Positions 1 to 8,568 of a DNA stretch of 64,000 nt are shown here, piece by piece (position 1 is the first letter of the stretch; the number at the start of each line of letters is the position of its first letter). The notes under the pieces are model-generated. The model searched no databases. It was not told the origin of the DNA and saw only the letters and a program-made list of their open reading frames with translations. A program made the position numbers and the translations under genes. This DNA is from DATHZQ01 sp965216945 (lineage in GTDB: Bacteria > Actinomycetota > Acidimicrobiia > Spongiisociales > UBA5794). The stretch is taken from assembly GCA_965216945.1 (NCBI GenBank), contig CBDCGU010000003.1:1488001-1552000 (forward strand), given 5' to 3'.

Positions 1-31
1 CCCAATGCGATCCAGCGACTTGCGTCCTGCC

Positions 32-373
32 CTACAGGATGACTCTGGCTCTCGGCCCGTTGCCCATGCAGTTCTGCATTCCGACTTCCTCGCCGCGAGG
101 CACCTTGCACTTGTGCGGTGCCCAGCGAGTGCACACCACGGCGCTCAGGTCCCGCGTCCGCTCACAGACGAGCTTGTAGTCCGGGTGCTGCCGGCCGAGC
201 TCTACCGGCGCAACGGAGGCAAGGCCTCCCGCACTGTCGACCACGGTGTCGGTGGCCGCGACGTCCAGGGACGCACTGCTCGCAGAAGCTGTGCCGGGCA
301 GGAGCGAAAACGCCAAGACCATGACTGCCAGCAGAATCCACATCCGGGGTTCTGGAGTTCCCTCCACTTCCAC
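32..373 (-). CDS. small secreted hypothetical protein
   Basis: I do not recognise this protein. The reading frame contains a hydrophobic stretch (MWILLAVMVLAFSLLPG) followed by TASA, which reads as a signal peptide with cleavage after ASA. The mature part is about 80 residues and holds four cysteines (CERTRD, VCTRW, HKCKV, QNCMG), consistent with a small disulfide-bonded secreted protein. I chose the GTG at 373 because GGAGG lies 7 nt upstream and it adds an arginine before the hydrophobic core; ATG 343 and GTG 421 (preceded by AAGGGGG) are alternatives. The gene lies at the window edge, downstream of a hairpin that closes the next gene. Confidence 0.4.
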   Translation of the reverse strand: MEVEGTPEPRMWILLAVMVLAFSLLPGTASASSASLDVAATDTVVDSAGGLASVAPVELGRQHPDYKLVCERTRDLSAVVCTRWAPHKCKVPRGEEVGMQNCMGNGPRARVIL

Positions 374-506
374 CACTCTCCCTCCGTCGGCTGGGGCCAC
401 CACAGCCCCACCGAGGGCCACACAGCCCCCTTGCCTTGCGTCGGAAGTTAGCCAGCACCTCAGTGGCCCGGAATGGGGCGGCGGACTCAGATTCCCACGC
501 CGATGG

Positions 507-540
507 GAAGAGGGCCGGGAGTGAGCTCCCGGCCCTCTTC
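507..540 (-). terminator. 15-bp perfect hairpin after the CTPGYWK protein gene
   Basis: Positions 507-521 and 526-540 are perfectly complementary around a TGAG loop. The hairpin sits 20 nt past the stop of the minus-strand gene ending at 560. No T-run follows on the minus strand, as is common for terminators in high-GC actinobacteria. Confidence 0.7.
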
Positions 541-559
541 GATACCCATGGGTTGTTCG

Positions 560-1816
560 CTAGTTGAGCGGGCAACCCAACTCGTTCTGTTCCTCGAACA
601 GGTCCTTGACGCCCTCGAAATCGCCGCTGGCATAGGCGCTTTGCACCAGTGCGATCACCTCGTCGGCCGTGTACTCGTAGCTCACGTCCGGGTTCGAAGC
701 GTTCAGCAGCGCCGCCGTGGCGTGGCGGGCCAACGCATTCTCACCGCCGCCCTTGGCCTCGAGAGCCCCAAGCAGCGTCCAGCTTTCGCCGGCGTCGACA
801 CCGAACACGGTCTCGTACAGGTCATCGGGATCGAACCCGGTGGCATCCCACGAGTCGAGGTGATGATCCTGCTTCCAGTAGCCCGGGGTGCAGCCCTCGC
901 CGCCGCCGGGCGGTGGAGGCGGAACCGGAACGACCAAGCCGGCACCGATCCATGCGAAAGAGGCCGGGTTGTCGCCACTGGGCGAGGGATCATTCGACAG
1001 CGCCTGCACCGTGAGCTCCGTGGCTCCGGCGGGCACCGTCACCGTCAGCTCGACGACGTCGAACTCGGGGCCGACGTTGCTCTGGAACGGGGTGTCGAAC
1101 ACGGTGGTGACACCGTCGACGGTGACCTCGACCGAGTTGGGACGCTCGTCTCCGTCGGCACTCACCGAGCTGGCGAACAGTGTCAGCGTGACGTCGCGGT
1201 CGACGTCGGCCGCGGCGAACGTGAACGTCTGCGGAACGGTGGTGTCCAGCGGCGGGGCGAACGGTGGGGGCAATGGGCCGCCGTCGTAGGCGAGATCGTT
1301 GCCATCACGAAGCTCGATCTCCGACTCGGTTCCGTCGTCGTAGATCACCATGACGCCGACACCGTTGTCGTTGCGTCCGAAGGCCATGTCTCCGGCCGTC
1401 AGCGTGTTGGTACCCGCGGCCACCAGCCCGAGGCCGGTGATGTCGGCACGGTACGTGCTGCTGAACGCCCCGGGGAAGAACCGTGTCGGCCCACCGATCA
1501 ACGTGCCCGTGATCGAGATCCCGTCGAGCGTGATCGTGTCGTCACCGCCAAACTCGTCGTTGGCGAATCCCTCCCAATAGAGCAATACCTGGTTGACCGT
1601 TGCACCCGCCGGCACGACGACGTCGAACGACGCCGGCTGCATGTCCTCGAGACCCGTGCCGCCAGAGGCGATGCCGGATCCGTCGGCGATGGCGATGGAC
1701 GGTGTCCCCAAGGTCTCGGTCCCGTCGGCCCATGCAACGCCCGGAAGGGCGAGAACCAGAACGAGTACGCCGATGAGCGCGATGGAGCGGCGAATGCCGC
1801 GGAGTGGTGTAGGCAC
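560..1816 (-). CDS. secreted protein with C-terminal CTPGYWK module
   Basis: The 418-residue product starts with RRSIALIGVLVLVLALPG and an AWA-D signal-peptidase site near residue 30. Residues ~31-290 are rich in beta-strand-like Thr/Val/Gly sequence and include a segment (ITGLGLVAAGTNTLT) resembling DUF3344-type surface proteins. A proline-rich linker (VPVPPPPPGGG) leads into a C-terminal module starting CTPGYWKQDHH at about residue 309. That motif recurs in secreted proteins of several environmental phyla; its function is not established. I chose GTG 1816 because AAGGGGG lies 6-7 nt upstream. A GTG at 1894 would add 26 Arg-rich residues ahead of the signal peptide and is less likely. Confidence 0.75.
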   Translation of the reverse strand: MPTPLRGIRRSIALIGVLVLVLALPGVAWADGTETLGTPSIAIADGSGIASGGTGLEDMQPASFDVVVPAGATVNQVLLYWEGFANDEFGGDDTITLDGISITGTLIGGPTRFFPGAFSSTYRADITGLGLVAAGTNTLTAGDMAFGRNDNGVGVMVIYDDGTESEIELRDGNDLAYDGGPLPPPFAPPLDTTVPQTFTFAAADVDRDVTLTLFASSVSADGDERPNSVEVTVDGVTTVFDTPFQSNVGPEFDVVELTVTVPAGATELTVQALSNDPSPSGDNPASFAWIGAGLVVPVPPPPPGGGEGCTPGYWKQDHHLDSWDATGFDPDDLYETVFGVDAGESWTLLGALEAKGGGENALARHATAALLNASNPDVSYEYTADEVIALVQSAYASGDFEGVKDLFEEQNELGCPLN

Positions 1817-1949
1817 TCCAACCCCCTTCTGTTCGTGCCGCGAGCCTGGCCCTCGGCACCTTCCCCTGCTGCGGCCCCGGAAACGGAGACGCACGTCGTA
1901 CGGCGGGAGCCGTTCGACCCCGTCAGCCTAGCCGCGGTAGCGTCGAGAC

Positions 1950-3437
1950 ATGAGTGAAATCCTCGTTCCCGAAGGGTGCGTCATCGCGCTCATCGGACCG
2001 TCCGGGTCGGGAAAGTCGGCCTGGGCAGACGCACACTTCGCCCCGGAGCAGGTGGTGTCATCGGACGAGCTTCGCGCCATGGTGGGCACCTCCCCAGCGG
2101 ATCAACGGGCCGGCGGCGACGCTTTCGATCTCCTCGACCGCATCGTTGCCGCCCGCATACGTCGCAGGCTGCTGACCGTGGTCGACACGATGGGCTTCGA
2201 CGACGAGCGCCGCGCCGGGCTCGTCGCAAGCGCTCGCGATGCCGGGATGCGATCCGTTGCCGTGGTCTTCGACACGGCGGCGCAAGAGATCGAGAAGCGC
2301 AACGCCGCCGCCCGCTGGCCGCTGCCGAAACGAACCCTCGCCGCACAACGCAAACGTTTTGCCGAGGTGCGAGGGGGGCTCGAGGACGAGGGGTGGGACG
2401 TCGTCACGGGGCCGGCGGCGCTGCGCACCGTTCCGAGCTCGATGCTCGCCGCACCGGCCGCCGTACGCAGACACGAGGAGGAGCCCATGTCCATGAAGTT
2501 CGGCCTGCAGATCTCGAGCTTCACGTGGGATGGCGGACCACCGGCGCTCGCCGCCACCCTGGCCGGCATCGCATCCACCGCCGAAGAGAGCGGGTTCTCG
2601 AGTATTTGGGTGATGGATCACTTCCGCCAGATCCCCCAGGTTGGTCCCGAGTGGCACGACATGCTGGATTCGTACACGACCCTCGGGTTTCTCGCCGGCG
2701 CCACCCAGCAGGTGACCCTGGGCGCGCTGGTGACCGGCGTCGGGTATCGCAATCCGGCTCATCTCGGGAAGATCCTCGCCACCCTCGACGTGCTCTCGGG
2801 GGGCCGCGCCGTGTGCGGGCTGGGCCTGGGATGGTTCGAAAAGGAGGCCAGAGCGTACGGATGGGACTTCCCCGCCGTGTCCGAGCGATACGACCTGCTC
2901 GAAGACACGCTCGAGCTGCTCCCCCTCCTCTGGGGGCCCGGGGCGAAGGAGTTCCAGGGGCACGTCCTCACCGTCCCGGAGGCGATGTGCTACCCCCGTC
3001 CACTGCAGGAGCGGATCCCGATCCTGATCGGCGGTTCCGGCGAGAAGAGAACCCTCCGGCTCGTGGCTCGCCATGCCGACATGTGCAACCTGTTCGGGGA
3101 CCCGGCCACGGTACGCCACAAGCTGGCAGTGCTCGCCGCCCATTGCGAGGAAGTGGGTCGTGACCCGGCTGAGATCGAGGTGACCCACCTCTCCCAGGCC
3201 GTCGTCGCCCCCGATCACCCGTCGCTGGCGGCCAAGCTCGAGGAGTGGTGCGGGCCTGGCGATACGCCGGCTCGCGTCGCCGAGTCTGCGGGCGCCGGCA
3301 CCGTCGCGGATCAAATCGGCCGGTACCGGGAGCTCGCCGAGGCGGGCGTGCAGCACGCCATCGTCGGCATCCGGGATGTATCCGACCTCGGGGCGGTTCG
3401 GGCATTTGCGCCCCTGATCGAAGCGTTCACCGTCTGA
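1950..3437 (+). CDS. P-loop kinase fused to LLM-class F420-dependent oxidoreductase
   Basis: The 495-residue protein has two halves. Residues 1-~165 form a small AAA/polynucleotide-kinase-like domain with Walker A GPSGSGKS at 16-23 and a DTMGF segment. Residues ~180-495 form a luciferase-like monooxygenase (LLM) domain (KFGLQISSF, WVMDHF, ASFVTSGVTxV-like GALVTGVGYRNP, LGLGWFEKE) of the group that usually binds coenzyme F420. The substrate is unknown. At the junction an excellent Shine-Dalgarno sequence precedes an in-frame ATG at 2487, so a separate LLM protein may also be made. The reading frame is intact across the junction. The oxidoreductase class is well supported; a role for the kinase half is not. 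Confidence 0.8.
   Translation: MSEILVPEGCVIALIGPSGSGKSAWADAHFAPEQVVSSDELRAMVGTSPADQRAGGDAFDLLDRIVAARIRRRLLTVVDTMGFDDERRAGLVASARDAGMRSVAVVFDTAAQEIEKRNAAARWPLPKRTLAAQRKRFAEVRGGLEDEGWDVVTGPAALRTVPSSMLAAPAAVRRHEEEPMSMKFGLQISSFTWDGGPPALAATLAGIASTAEESGFSSIWVMDHFRQIPQVGPEWHDMLDSYTTLGFLAGATQQVTLGALVTGVGYRNPAHLGKILATLDVLSGGRAVCGLGLGWFEKEARAYGWDFPAVSERYDLLEDTLELLPLLWGPGAKEFQGHVLTVPEAMCYPRPLQERIPILIGGSGEKRTLRLVARHADMCNLFGDPATVRHKLAVLAAHCEEVGRDPAEIEVTHLSQAVVAPDHPSLAAKLEEWCGPGDTPARVAESAGAGTVADQIGRYRELAEAGVQHAIVGIRDVSDLGAVRAFAPLIEAFTV
2475..2489 (+). promoter_or_regulatory. internal ribosome-binding site at fusion junction
   Basis: GAGGAGGAG at 2475-2483 lies 3-6 nt before an in-frame ATG at 2487 (residue 180 of the fusion), with a second ATG at 2493. 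This is exactly where the LLM domain begins. Confidence 0.55.
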
Positions 3438-3496
3438 CGGTTGCGCGCTGCTTGCCGTCCACATCGAGTACGGTGACAGGACGAGGAGGTAGCCCC

Positions 3497-3922
3497 ATGC
3501 TCGACATCCGCAACGACGCACTCACCACCCATGTCGACGGCGATGTGGCACCCGCACCGGTGCGGCTCCGCCGCCGCCTCATCGATGAGGTGGCAGGAGT
3601 CGAGGCGTTGCTGATCGCGGCGTTCTGGCTGTTCGCCACGACCCTGCTGGCCGCCATCGCTCCGGCCCCCGACCCGGAGACCGCCCAGCCTCCGCTCGTC
3701 GTCGGCCTGAACATCGCCTTCAACATCGGGTTCGTCGCCGCGCTCGGTGGCGCCGCTACCCGGCGGCGCCTCGTCCACGCCGGCTCGATCGTGGCGGGAG
3801 GCGCCATGGCCATCATGGCCACGTTCTGCGGGCTCGAGGGTCACACAGGATTGTGGATCCCCGCACAGTTCATCCTCGGCGCCGGCATCGCCGCATACGG
3901 AGTGCACCGCCTCCGCAATTGA
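3497..3922 (+). CDS. small membrane protein, unknown function
   Basis: A 141-residue product with about four membrane segments: ALLIAAFWLFATTLL, VVGLNIAFNIGFVAAL, GSIVAGGAMAIMATF and QFILGAGIAAYGV. The N-terminal ~35 residues are charged and cytoplasmic-looking. AGGAGG at about 3484 precedes ATG 3497 with good spacing, which decides the start against longer in-frame alternatives. It follows the LLM fusion gene by 59 nt on the same strand. I do not recognise a family. Confidence 0.65.
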   Translation: MLDIRNDALTTHVDGDVAPAPVRLRRRLIDEVAGVEALLIAAFWLFATTLLAAIAPAPDPETAQPPLVVGLNIAFNIGFVAALGGAATRRRLVHAGSIVAGGAMAIMATFCGLEGHTGLWIPAQFILGAGIAAYGVHRLRN

Positions 3923-3952
3923 TCCGAGGTGTTACCGGCAGGGCCGGGCGCA

Positions 3953-4414
3953 TCACGAACGTGGCGGGATATCGATCCGACCCGGACGCGTCTCGCCTGC
4001 AGCCCGACCCGTGATCGCAATGGGATCGATGCGCACGATGAAGGCCCTCGGATCCAGCAGCCAGTCCGGCACGTGATCGATCACCCCATAAGCGGCCCGG
4101 TACTTGGCCACGATCAAGGCCGCATACCGGCTCGACACGGACCGATCCTCGAGAATCGTGGCGTCGCCCTCGACGAGCACCGACTCCCACTCGGCCGCAC
4201 CGGGTCCCAGCTTGGTCACGACCATCGTCACTCGCGGGTGCCGTCGTAGGGCTTCCAGCCGGCGCCCCTCCATCGTGCGGAAGACGATGACACCTTCGGT
4301 GTACACGTAGGACAGCTGGCTGACATACGGCGTCTCGCCATCGAGCACGGCAACGTAGCCGACGCGCTCGGCCCGGAGGAGCGATTGGATCTCGGGCTCG
4401 GACAGCTCGCGCAT
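3953..4414 (-). CDS. pyridoxamine 5'-phosphate oxidase family protein
   Basis: The 153-residue product fits the PNPOx-like split-barrel family, which binds FMN or F420. Visible family features are the N-terminal MRELSEPEIQSLLRAERVGYVAVLDGETPYVSQLSYVY strand pattern (shortened here to key parts) and VIVFRTMEGRRLEALRRHPRVTMVV, where the Gly-Arg-Lys/Arg segment contacts flavin phosphate. The substrate is unknown. It is divergent to dnaK. ATG 4414 is chosen over TTG 4423; neither has a clear Shine-Dalgarno sequence. Confidence 0.7.
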   Translation of the reverse strand: MRELSEPEIQSLLRAERVGYVAVLDGETPYVSQLSYVYTEGVIVFRTMEGRRLEALRRHPRVTMVVTKLGPGAAEWESVLVEGDATILEDRSVSSRYAALIVAKYRAAYGVIDHVPDWLLDPRAFIVRIDPIAITGRAAGETRPGRIDIPPRS

Positions 4415-4500
4415 GGGCGGCAACGTACTACGTCACCGTCGTCGTGCCGACCCGACCAATGTCGTCTCCCGACGACACTTTCGCCCACAAGATCGGGAAT

Positions 4501-4529
4501 ATGACAATAGGACACTCAAGTTATAGAAT
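4501..4529 (+). promoter_or_regulatory. dnaK promoter with HAIR-like HspR half-site
   Basis: ATGACA (4501-4506) and TAGAAT (4524-4529) are spaced by 17 bp and fit a sigma-A-type promoter. ACTCAAG at 4514-4520 is an exact right half of the HspR-associated inverted repeat (consensus CTTGAGT-N7-ACTCAAG). The left half (4500-4506) is poor. The operon carries its own hspR, which supports autoregulation. Confidence 0.55.
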
Positions 4530-4599
4530 GTGTCCGAACTCAGCACATCAATGCATCGACCCGGCACGGGTCGCTTTCATCAGGTCACAAGGAGCATGT

Positions 4600-6435
4600 A
4601 TGGGACGCGCAGTAGGCATCGATCTCGGAACCACCAACTCGGTGATCTCCATCCTCGAGGGCGGGGACCCGAAGGTCGTCAACAACGCCGAGGGAAGCCG
4701 GACGACGCCGTCGGTGGTGGCGTTCGCCAAGAACGGCGAGGTGCTGGTCGGTGACCAGGCGAAACGCCAGGCCATCACCAACCCCGACAGGACGATCCGC
4801 TCGGTCAAGCGCCACATGGGCACCGACTGGAGCGTGGAGATCGACGGGAAGCAGTACACGGCACAGGAGATCTCCGCCCGCATCCTGCAGAAGCTCAAGC
4901 GCGACGCCGAGTCGTATCTCGGCGAGCCGGTGACCGAAGCCGTCATCACCGTTCCCGCCTATTTCGGCGACGCCCAGCGCCAAGCGACGAAGGAAGCCGG
5001 CCAGATCGCCGGGCTCGAGGTGCTGCGCATCGTGAACGAGCCCACCGCCGCATCGCTCGCCTACGGCATGGACAAGAGCGACGACCACCTGATCCTGGTG
5101 TACGACTTGGGCGGCGGCACGTTCGACGTGTCGGTGCTCGAGATCGGCGAGGGCGTGTTCGAGGTGAAGTCCACCCACGGCGACACCAGCCTCGGCGGCG
5201 ATGACTGGGACGAGCGGGTCATCGACTGGCTCGTCACCGGCTTCAAGAACGAGAACGGCATCGACCTCTCCGCAGACCCCATGGCGCTCACCCGTCTCAA
5301 GGAGGCGGCGGAGAAGGCGAAGATCGAGCTCTCCTCCGTGCAGGAGACCGAGATCAACCTGCCGTTCATCACCGCGACGGCCGATGGCCCCATCCACATG
5401 CTCAAGAAGCTGACGCGGTCCGAGTTCGAGCAGATGACCGCCGATCTCGTCGAGCGCACCCGCGAGCCGTTCCAGCAGGCGCTGAACGATGCGGGAGTCT
5501 CGATGGACGATGTCGACCACGTCATCCTCGTCGGCGGCTCCACCCGGATGCCTGCTGTGCAATCGCTCGTGCAGGAGCTCGCCGGCAAGGAGCCCAACAA
5601 GGGCGTGAACCCCGATGAGGTCGTGGCGCTCGGCGCCGCAGTCCAAGCCGGCGTGCTCAAGGGCGACGTCTCGGGCATCTTGCTCCTCGACGTCACCCCC
5701 CTGACGCTGGGCGTCGAGACCGAGGGCGGCGTGTTCACCAAGATGATCGAGCGCAACACGACGATCCCCAGCCGGCGCAGCGAGATCTTCACCACGGCTG
5801 CGGACAACCAGCCGGAGGTCGAGATCCACGTGCTCCAAGGTGAACGGGCCATGGCGGCCGACAACAAGTCGCTCGGACGCTTCAAGCTGCCGGGCATCGC
5901 CCCGGCCCGGCGTGGTGTGCCCCAGATCGAGGTGACGTTCGACATCGACGCCAACGGCATCGTGTCGGTCTCGGCCAAGGATCTGGGTACGGGACAGTCG
6001 CAGCAGGTGACGATCACGGGCGGCACCGCGCTCAGCCAGGACGACATCGACCGCATGGTGAAAGACGCCGAGGCCCATGCCAACGAGGACGAGCGGCGCC
6101 GCGAGGCGGCGGAGGCTCGCAACCAGGCCGACCACGCCGCCTACTCGATCGAGAGCCAGCTCTCCGAGCATGGCGACAAGCTGAGCGACGACGAGCGGAC
6201 TCAGATCCAAGACAAGGTGACGGCAGTGCGGAAGCTGCTCGCCGACGACGCGGCAGCCGAAGACCTGCAGTCCGCCACCCAGGAGATGTTGACCGCATCC
6301 CAGGTGCTGGGGCAGAAGATCTACGAGGCCTCGCAGACCCCACCCGAGGGCGATGCCGAGGCGGCCGACGCCACCGGCGGGGACGACGATGTCGTCGAAG
6401 CCGAGATCGTCGACGATGAAGGGGACGAGTCCTGA
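4600..6435 (+). CDS. dnaK: molecular chaperone DnaK (Hsp70)
   Basis: ATP-dependent Hsp70 chaperone of 611 residues. Signature motifs are GIDLGTTNS at the N-terminus, VYDLGGGTFDVSVLE in the phosphate-2 region and VILVGGSTRMPAV in the adenosine region. The substrate-binding domain contains LLLDVTPLTLGVETEGG. The C-terminus is acidic (GDAEAADATGGDDDVVEAEIVDDEGDES). AAGGAG at 4589-4594 sets ATG 4600 as start; the longer upstream frame overlaps the promoter and is not used. It is first in a dnaK-grpE-dnaJ-hspR operon. Confidence 0.98.
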   Translation: MGRAVGIDLGTTNSVISILEGGDPKVVNNAEGSRTTPSVVAFAKNGEVLVGDQAKRQAITNPDRTIRSVKRHMGTDWSVEIDGKQYTAQEISARILQKLKRDAESYLGEPVTEAVITVPAYFGDAQRQATKEAGQIAGLEVLRIVNEPTAASLAYGMDKSDDHLILVYDLGGGTFDVSVLEIGEGVFEVKSTHGDTSLGGDDWDERVIDWLVTGFKNENGIDLSADPMALTRLKEAAEKAKIELSSVQETEINLPFITATADGPIHMLKKLTRSEFEQMTADLVERTREPFQQALNDAGVSMDDVDHVILVGGSTRMPAVQSLVQELAGKEPNKGVNPDEVVALGAAVQAGVLKGDVSGILLLDVTPLTLGVETEGGVFTKMIERNTTIPSRRSEIFTTAADNQPEVEIHVLQGERAMAADNKSLGRFKLPGIAPARRGVPQIEVTFDIDANGIVSVSAKDLGTGQSQQVTITGGTALSQDDIDRMVKDAEAHANEDERRREAAEARNQADHAAYSIESQLSEHGDKLSDDERTQIQDKVTAVRKLLADDAAAEDLQSATQEMLTASQVLGQKIYEASQTPPEGDAEAADATGGDDDVVEAEIVDDEGDES

Positions 6436-6467
6436 GCGACTCGTCCCCACCCAACGAGGAACCGACG

Positions 6468-7115
6468 ATGAACGAACACGAGATCGAGGTCGCAGAGGTC
6501 GTAGCCGAAGAAGCGTTGGCACCCACGGCAGTCGACGACCCGCCAACCAACGACGACGCGGTCGACGTCGTCGAAGCCGAGGTGGTGGACGGCGGCGCGG
6601 CAGTGTTCACGCCGGCGGCGCTCGGGCTGGATCTCCCGGAAGATCCTTCTGCACGCGAGGCGGAAATGCTGCGAGAGATTGCAGCGACCCGCAGCGAGGC
6701 ATCCGACTACCTGGAGACGCTGCAACGGGTCGCCGCCGAATTCGACAACTATCGCAAACGCGTGGAACGCGACCAGACAGACACGGTGCTGCGCGCCTCG
6801 CAACGGCTCGTGGAGTCCATGCTGCCGACACTCGACGCCTTCGACGCCGCACTGGGCTACGAGACCCAGACACCTGCGGAGGAGAAGATCCTCGACGGCA
6901 TGCGAGGCACCCACGCCCAGCTCATGGACACGCTGGAGCGTGAAGGGTTCGCCGCGATCGAGGCCGAGGGACACCCGTTCGACCCGGCTGTGCACGAGGC
7001 CGTGGCCGGTGGGGGCAACGGCGATCTCGTCGTGTCGAAGGAACTGCGGCGGGGCTACACGCTGCAAGGGCGAGTGGTGCGCCCGGCGCTGGTGATGGTG
7101 GGGGAAGCGAACTGA
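6468..7115 (+). CDS. grpE: nucleotide exchange factor GrpE
   Basis: GrpE releases ADP from DnaK. The 215-residue product has an acidic, low-complexity N-terminus (~55 residues), then the family's long helix with YLETLQRVAAEFDNYRKRVERDQ, and a C-terminal beta domain ending in GRVVRPALVMVGEAN, close to the GrpE signature. GAGGAA precedes ATG 6468. It lies 32 nt after dnaK and 5 nt before dnaJ. Confidence 0.95.
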   Translation: MNEHEIEVAEVVAEEALAPTAVDDPPTNDDAVDVVEAEVVDGGAAVFTPAALGLDLPEDPSAREAEMLREIAATRSEASDYLETLQRVAAEFDNYRKRVERDQTDTVLRASQRLVESMLPTLDAFDAALGYETQTPAEEKILDGMRGTHAQLMDTLEREGFAAIEAEGHPFDPAVHEAVAGGGNGDLVVSKELRRGYTLQGRVVRPALVMVGEAN

Positions 7116-7120
7116 AGACG

Positions 7121-8035
7121 ATGCGCAAAGAGTGGCTCGAAACGGATTATTACGCCGTGCTCGGCGTTTCCAAGCGCGCCTCGGCCAAGGACATCAAGAA
7201 GGCCTACCGCAAGCTCGCTCAGAAGTACCACCCCGACACCAATGCGGGCGACCAAGAGGCCGAGAGGAAGTTCAAGGAGCTGAACGAGGCGTATGACGTC
7301 ATCGGCGACGAGGAGACGCGCAAGGAATATGACCACACCCGCGAGATGGGCTACTTCGTCGGTGGGCCGCAGGGCGGACAGCAATACGTGCGGGTCGAGG
7401 ATCTCTTCGGCGGACAGGGAGGCGTCGAAGGCTCGCCGTTCGATCTGTTTGGCGGTCTGGGAGACATCTTCGGCCGCGGCGGCACGGCTGCCCCCCGGGC
7501 ACAGGCCGGCCGCGACATCAGCACCGAGATTGCGCTGTCGTTCCACGAAGCCATCGCCGGGGTGACGCGGGAGCTCAGCATCGACGGCAGTCGGGTGAAG
7601 GTGAAGATCCCGCAGGGCATCGACGACGGGGCACGTATCCGCGTCGCGGGCAAGGGCAGCCCTGGACACAACGGTGGCCCGAACGGAGATCTCTTCGTGA
7701 AGGTGCGGGTGGCCAGCCATCCCGTCTTCGGCCGATCGGGCAAGAACCTGACGATCACGGTGCCGATCACCTTCGTCGAAGCCGCACTGGGCGCCGAGAT
7801 CAACGTGCCGACTCTCGACGGAAAGGTACGTCTGCGCATCCCCGCAGGGACGCCAAACGGCAAGACGTTCCGAGTGCGCGGCAAAGGCGTGAAGACGAAC
7901 AAGACGACGGGCGATCTTCTCGTCACCGTCGAGGTGGCGGTACCGAAGGAGTTGTCCGACGAGGAACGAGCCCTGCTCGAGAAGCTGCGGGACCAGGGAG
8001 CCTCGCAGAGCCCACGATCCCACTTGGGGGTGTGA
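7121..8035 (+). CDS. dnaJ: J-domain chaperone without zinc finger (CbpA/DnaJ type II)
   Basis: Co-chaperone that stimulates DnaK ATPase. The J domain occupies residues ~8-72 with HPD at 37-39. A Gly/Phe-rich region follows (DLFGGQGG, FDLFGGLGDIFGRGG), then two beta-sandwich client-binding domains (REISIDG-like RELSIDGSRVKVKIPQGIDDG; GDLFVKVRVASHPVFGRSGKNL). No CxxCxGxG repeats occur; the protein has essentially no cysteines, so the zinc-finger domain of classical DnaJ is absent. At 304 residues it has the length of CbpA. It is 1 nt from hspR. Confidence 0.93.
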   Translation: MRKEWLETDYYAVLGVSKRASAKDIKKAYRKLAQKYHPDTNAGDQEAERKFKELNEAYDVIGDEETRKEYDHTREMGYFVGGPQGGQQYVRVEDLFGGQGGVEGSPFDLFGGLGDIFGRGGTAAPRAQAGRDISTEIALSFHEAIAGVTRELSIDGSRVKVKIPQGIDDGARIRVAGKGSPGHNGGPNGDLFVKVRVASHPVFGRSGKNLTITVPITFVEAALGAEINVPTLDGKVRLRIPAGTPNGKTFRVRGKGVKTNKTTGDLLVTVEVAVPKELSDEERALLEKLRDQGASQSPRSHLGV

Positions 8036-8036
8036 C

Positions 8037-8432
8037 ATGAGCAAGCGGGAGCAGGCCGTCTACATCATCTCGGTGGCGGCAGAGCTGGCAGGCGTCCACC
8101 CGCAGACGCTGCGCATCTATGAGCGCAAGGGTCTGATCGAGCCATACCGCACCCCAGGAGGGACTCGACGCTATTCCAACGAGGATCTCGAGCGGCTGTC
8201 GCTGATCCAGGAGTTGACCAATGCCGGTGTGAACCTCGAAGGTGTGCGCCGGATTCTCGGCCTGCGTGAGGAGAATCGGCGCCTGCGGGGTCAGGTCGAC
8301 CGTCTCCGGCGGCTTCTCGGCGAGGCCGAGGAGCGGATGGTGGGCACGGGCCCGGTCGGGGTGGTGCGCACCGTCCGGATCAAGGAGCGGCGCAACCTCC
8401 CCGATATCCCGCGGGAGAACCCCTTCGACTGA
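8037..8432 (+). CDS. hspR: heat-shock repressor HspR (MerR family)
   Basis: The 131-residue protein has a MerR-type winged helix (VYIISVAAELAGVHPQTLRIYERKGLIEPYRTPGGTRRYS) (shown by VHPQTLRIYERKGL and GGTRRYS) and a coiled-coil of Leu/Arg-rich heptads (EENRRLRGQVDRLRRLL). HspR proteins repress dnaK operons and clpB by binding HAIR sites with DnaK as co-repressor. HAIR-like sites occur here before dnaK and before clpB. It is last in the operon, starting 1 nt after the dnaJ stop codon. Confidence 0.95.
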   Translation: MSKREQAVYIISVAAELAGVHPQTLRIYERKGLIEPYRTPGGTRRYSNEDLERLSLIQELTNAGVNLEGVRRILGLREENRRLRGQVDRLRRLLGEAEERMVGTGPVGVVRTVRIKERRNLPDIPRENPFD

Positions 8433-8450
8433 TCGCGGCGCCCTCTTCTT

Positions 8451-8498
8451 GTTCTTGCGTATCTGGCCGCAGCATGCTGCGGCCAGATACGCAAGAAC
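8451..8498. repeat. 48-bp perfect palindrome, copy 1
   Basis: Positions 8451-8474 are the exact reverse complement of 8475-8498. It starts 18 nt after the hspR stop and is followed by a G-run. It probably acts as a transcription terminator of the dnaK operon. A second copy at 56972-57019 differs only at one base pair, with both partners changed. Confidence 0.9.
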
Positions 8499-8568
8499 GG
8501 GGGAATCGGCCCACCGCGGGGAGGAACGACCCTTCTCCGAAGCACCCACGTCCGGGTAAGTTGGGCAC

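Noticed and set aside
473..1957. Long plus-strand frame antisense to the secreted CTPGYWK protein
   Set aside because: Shadow of the minus gene, with no domain or ribosome site.
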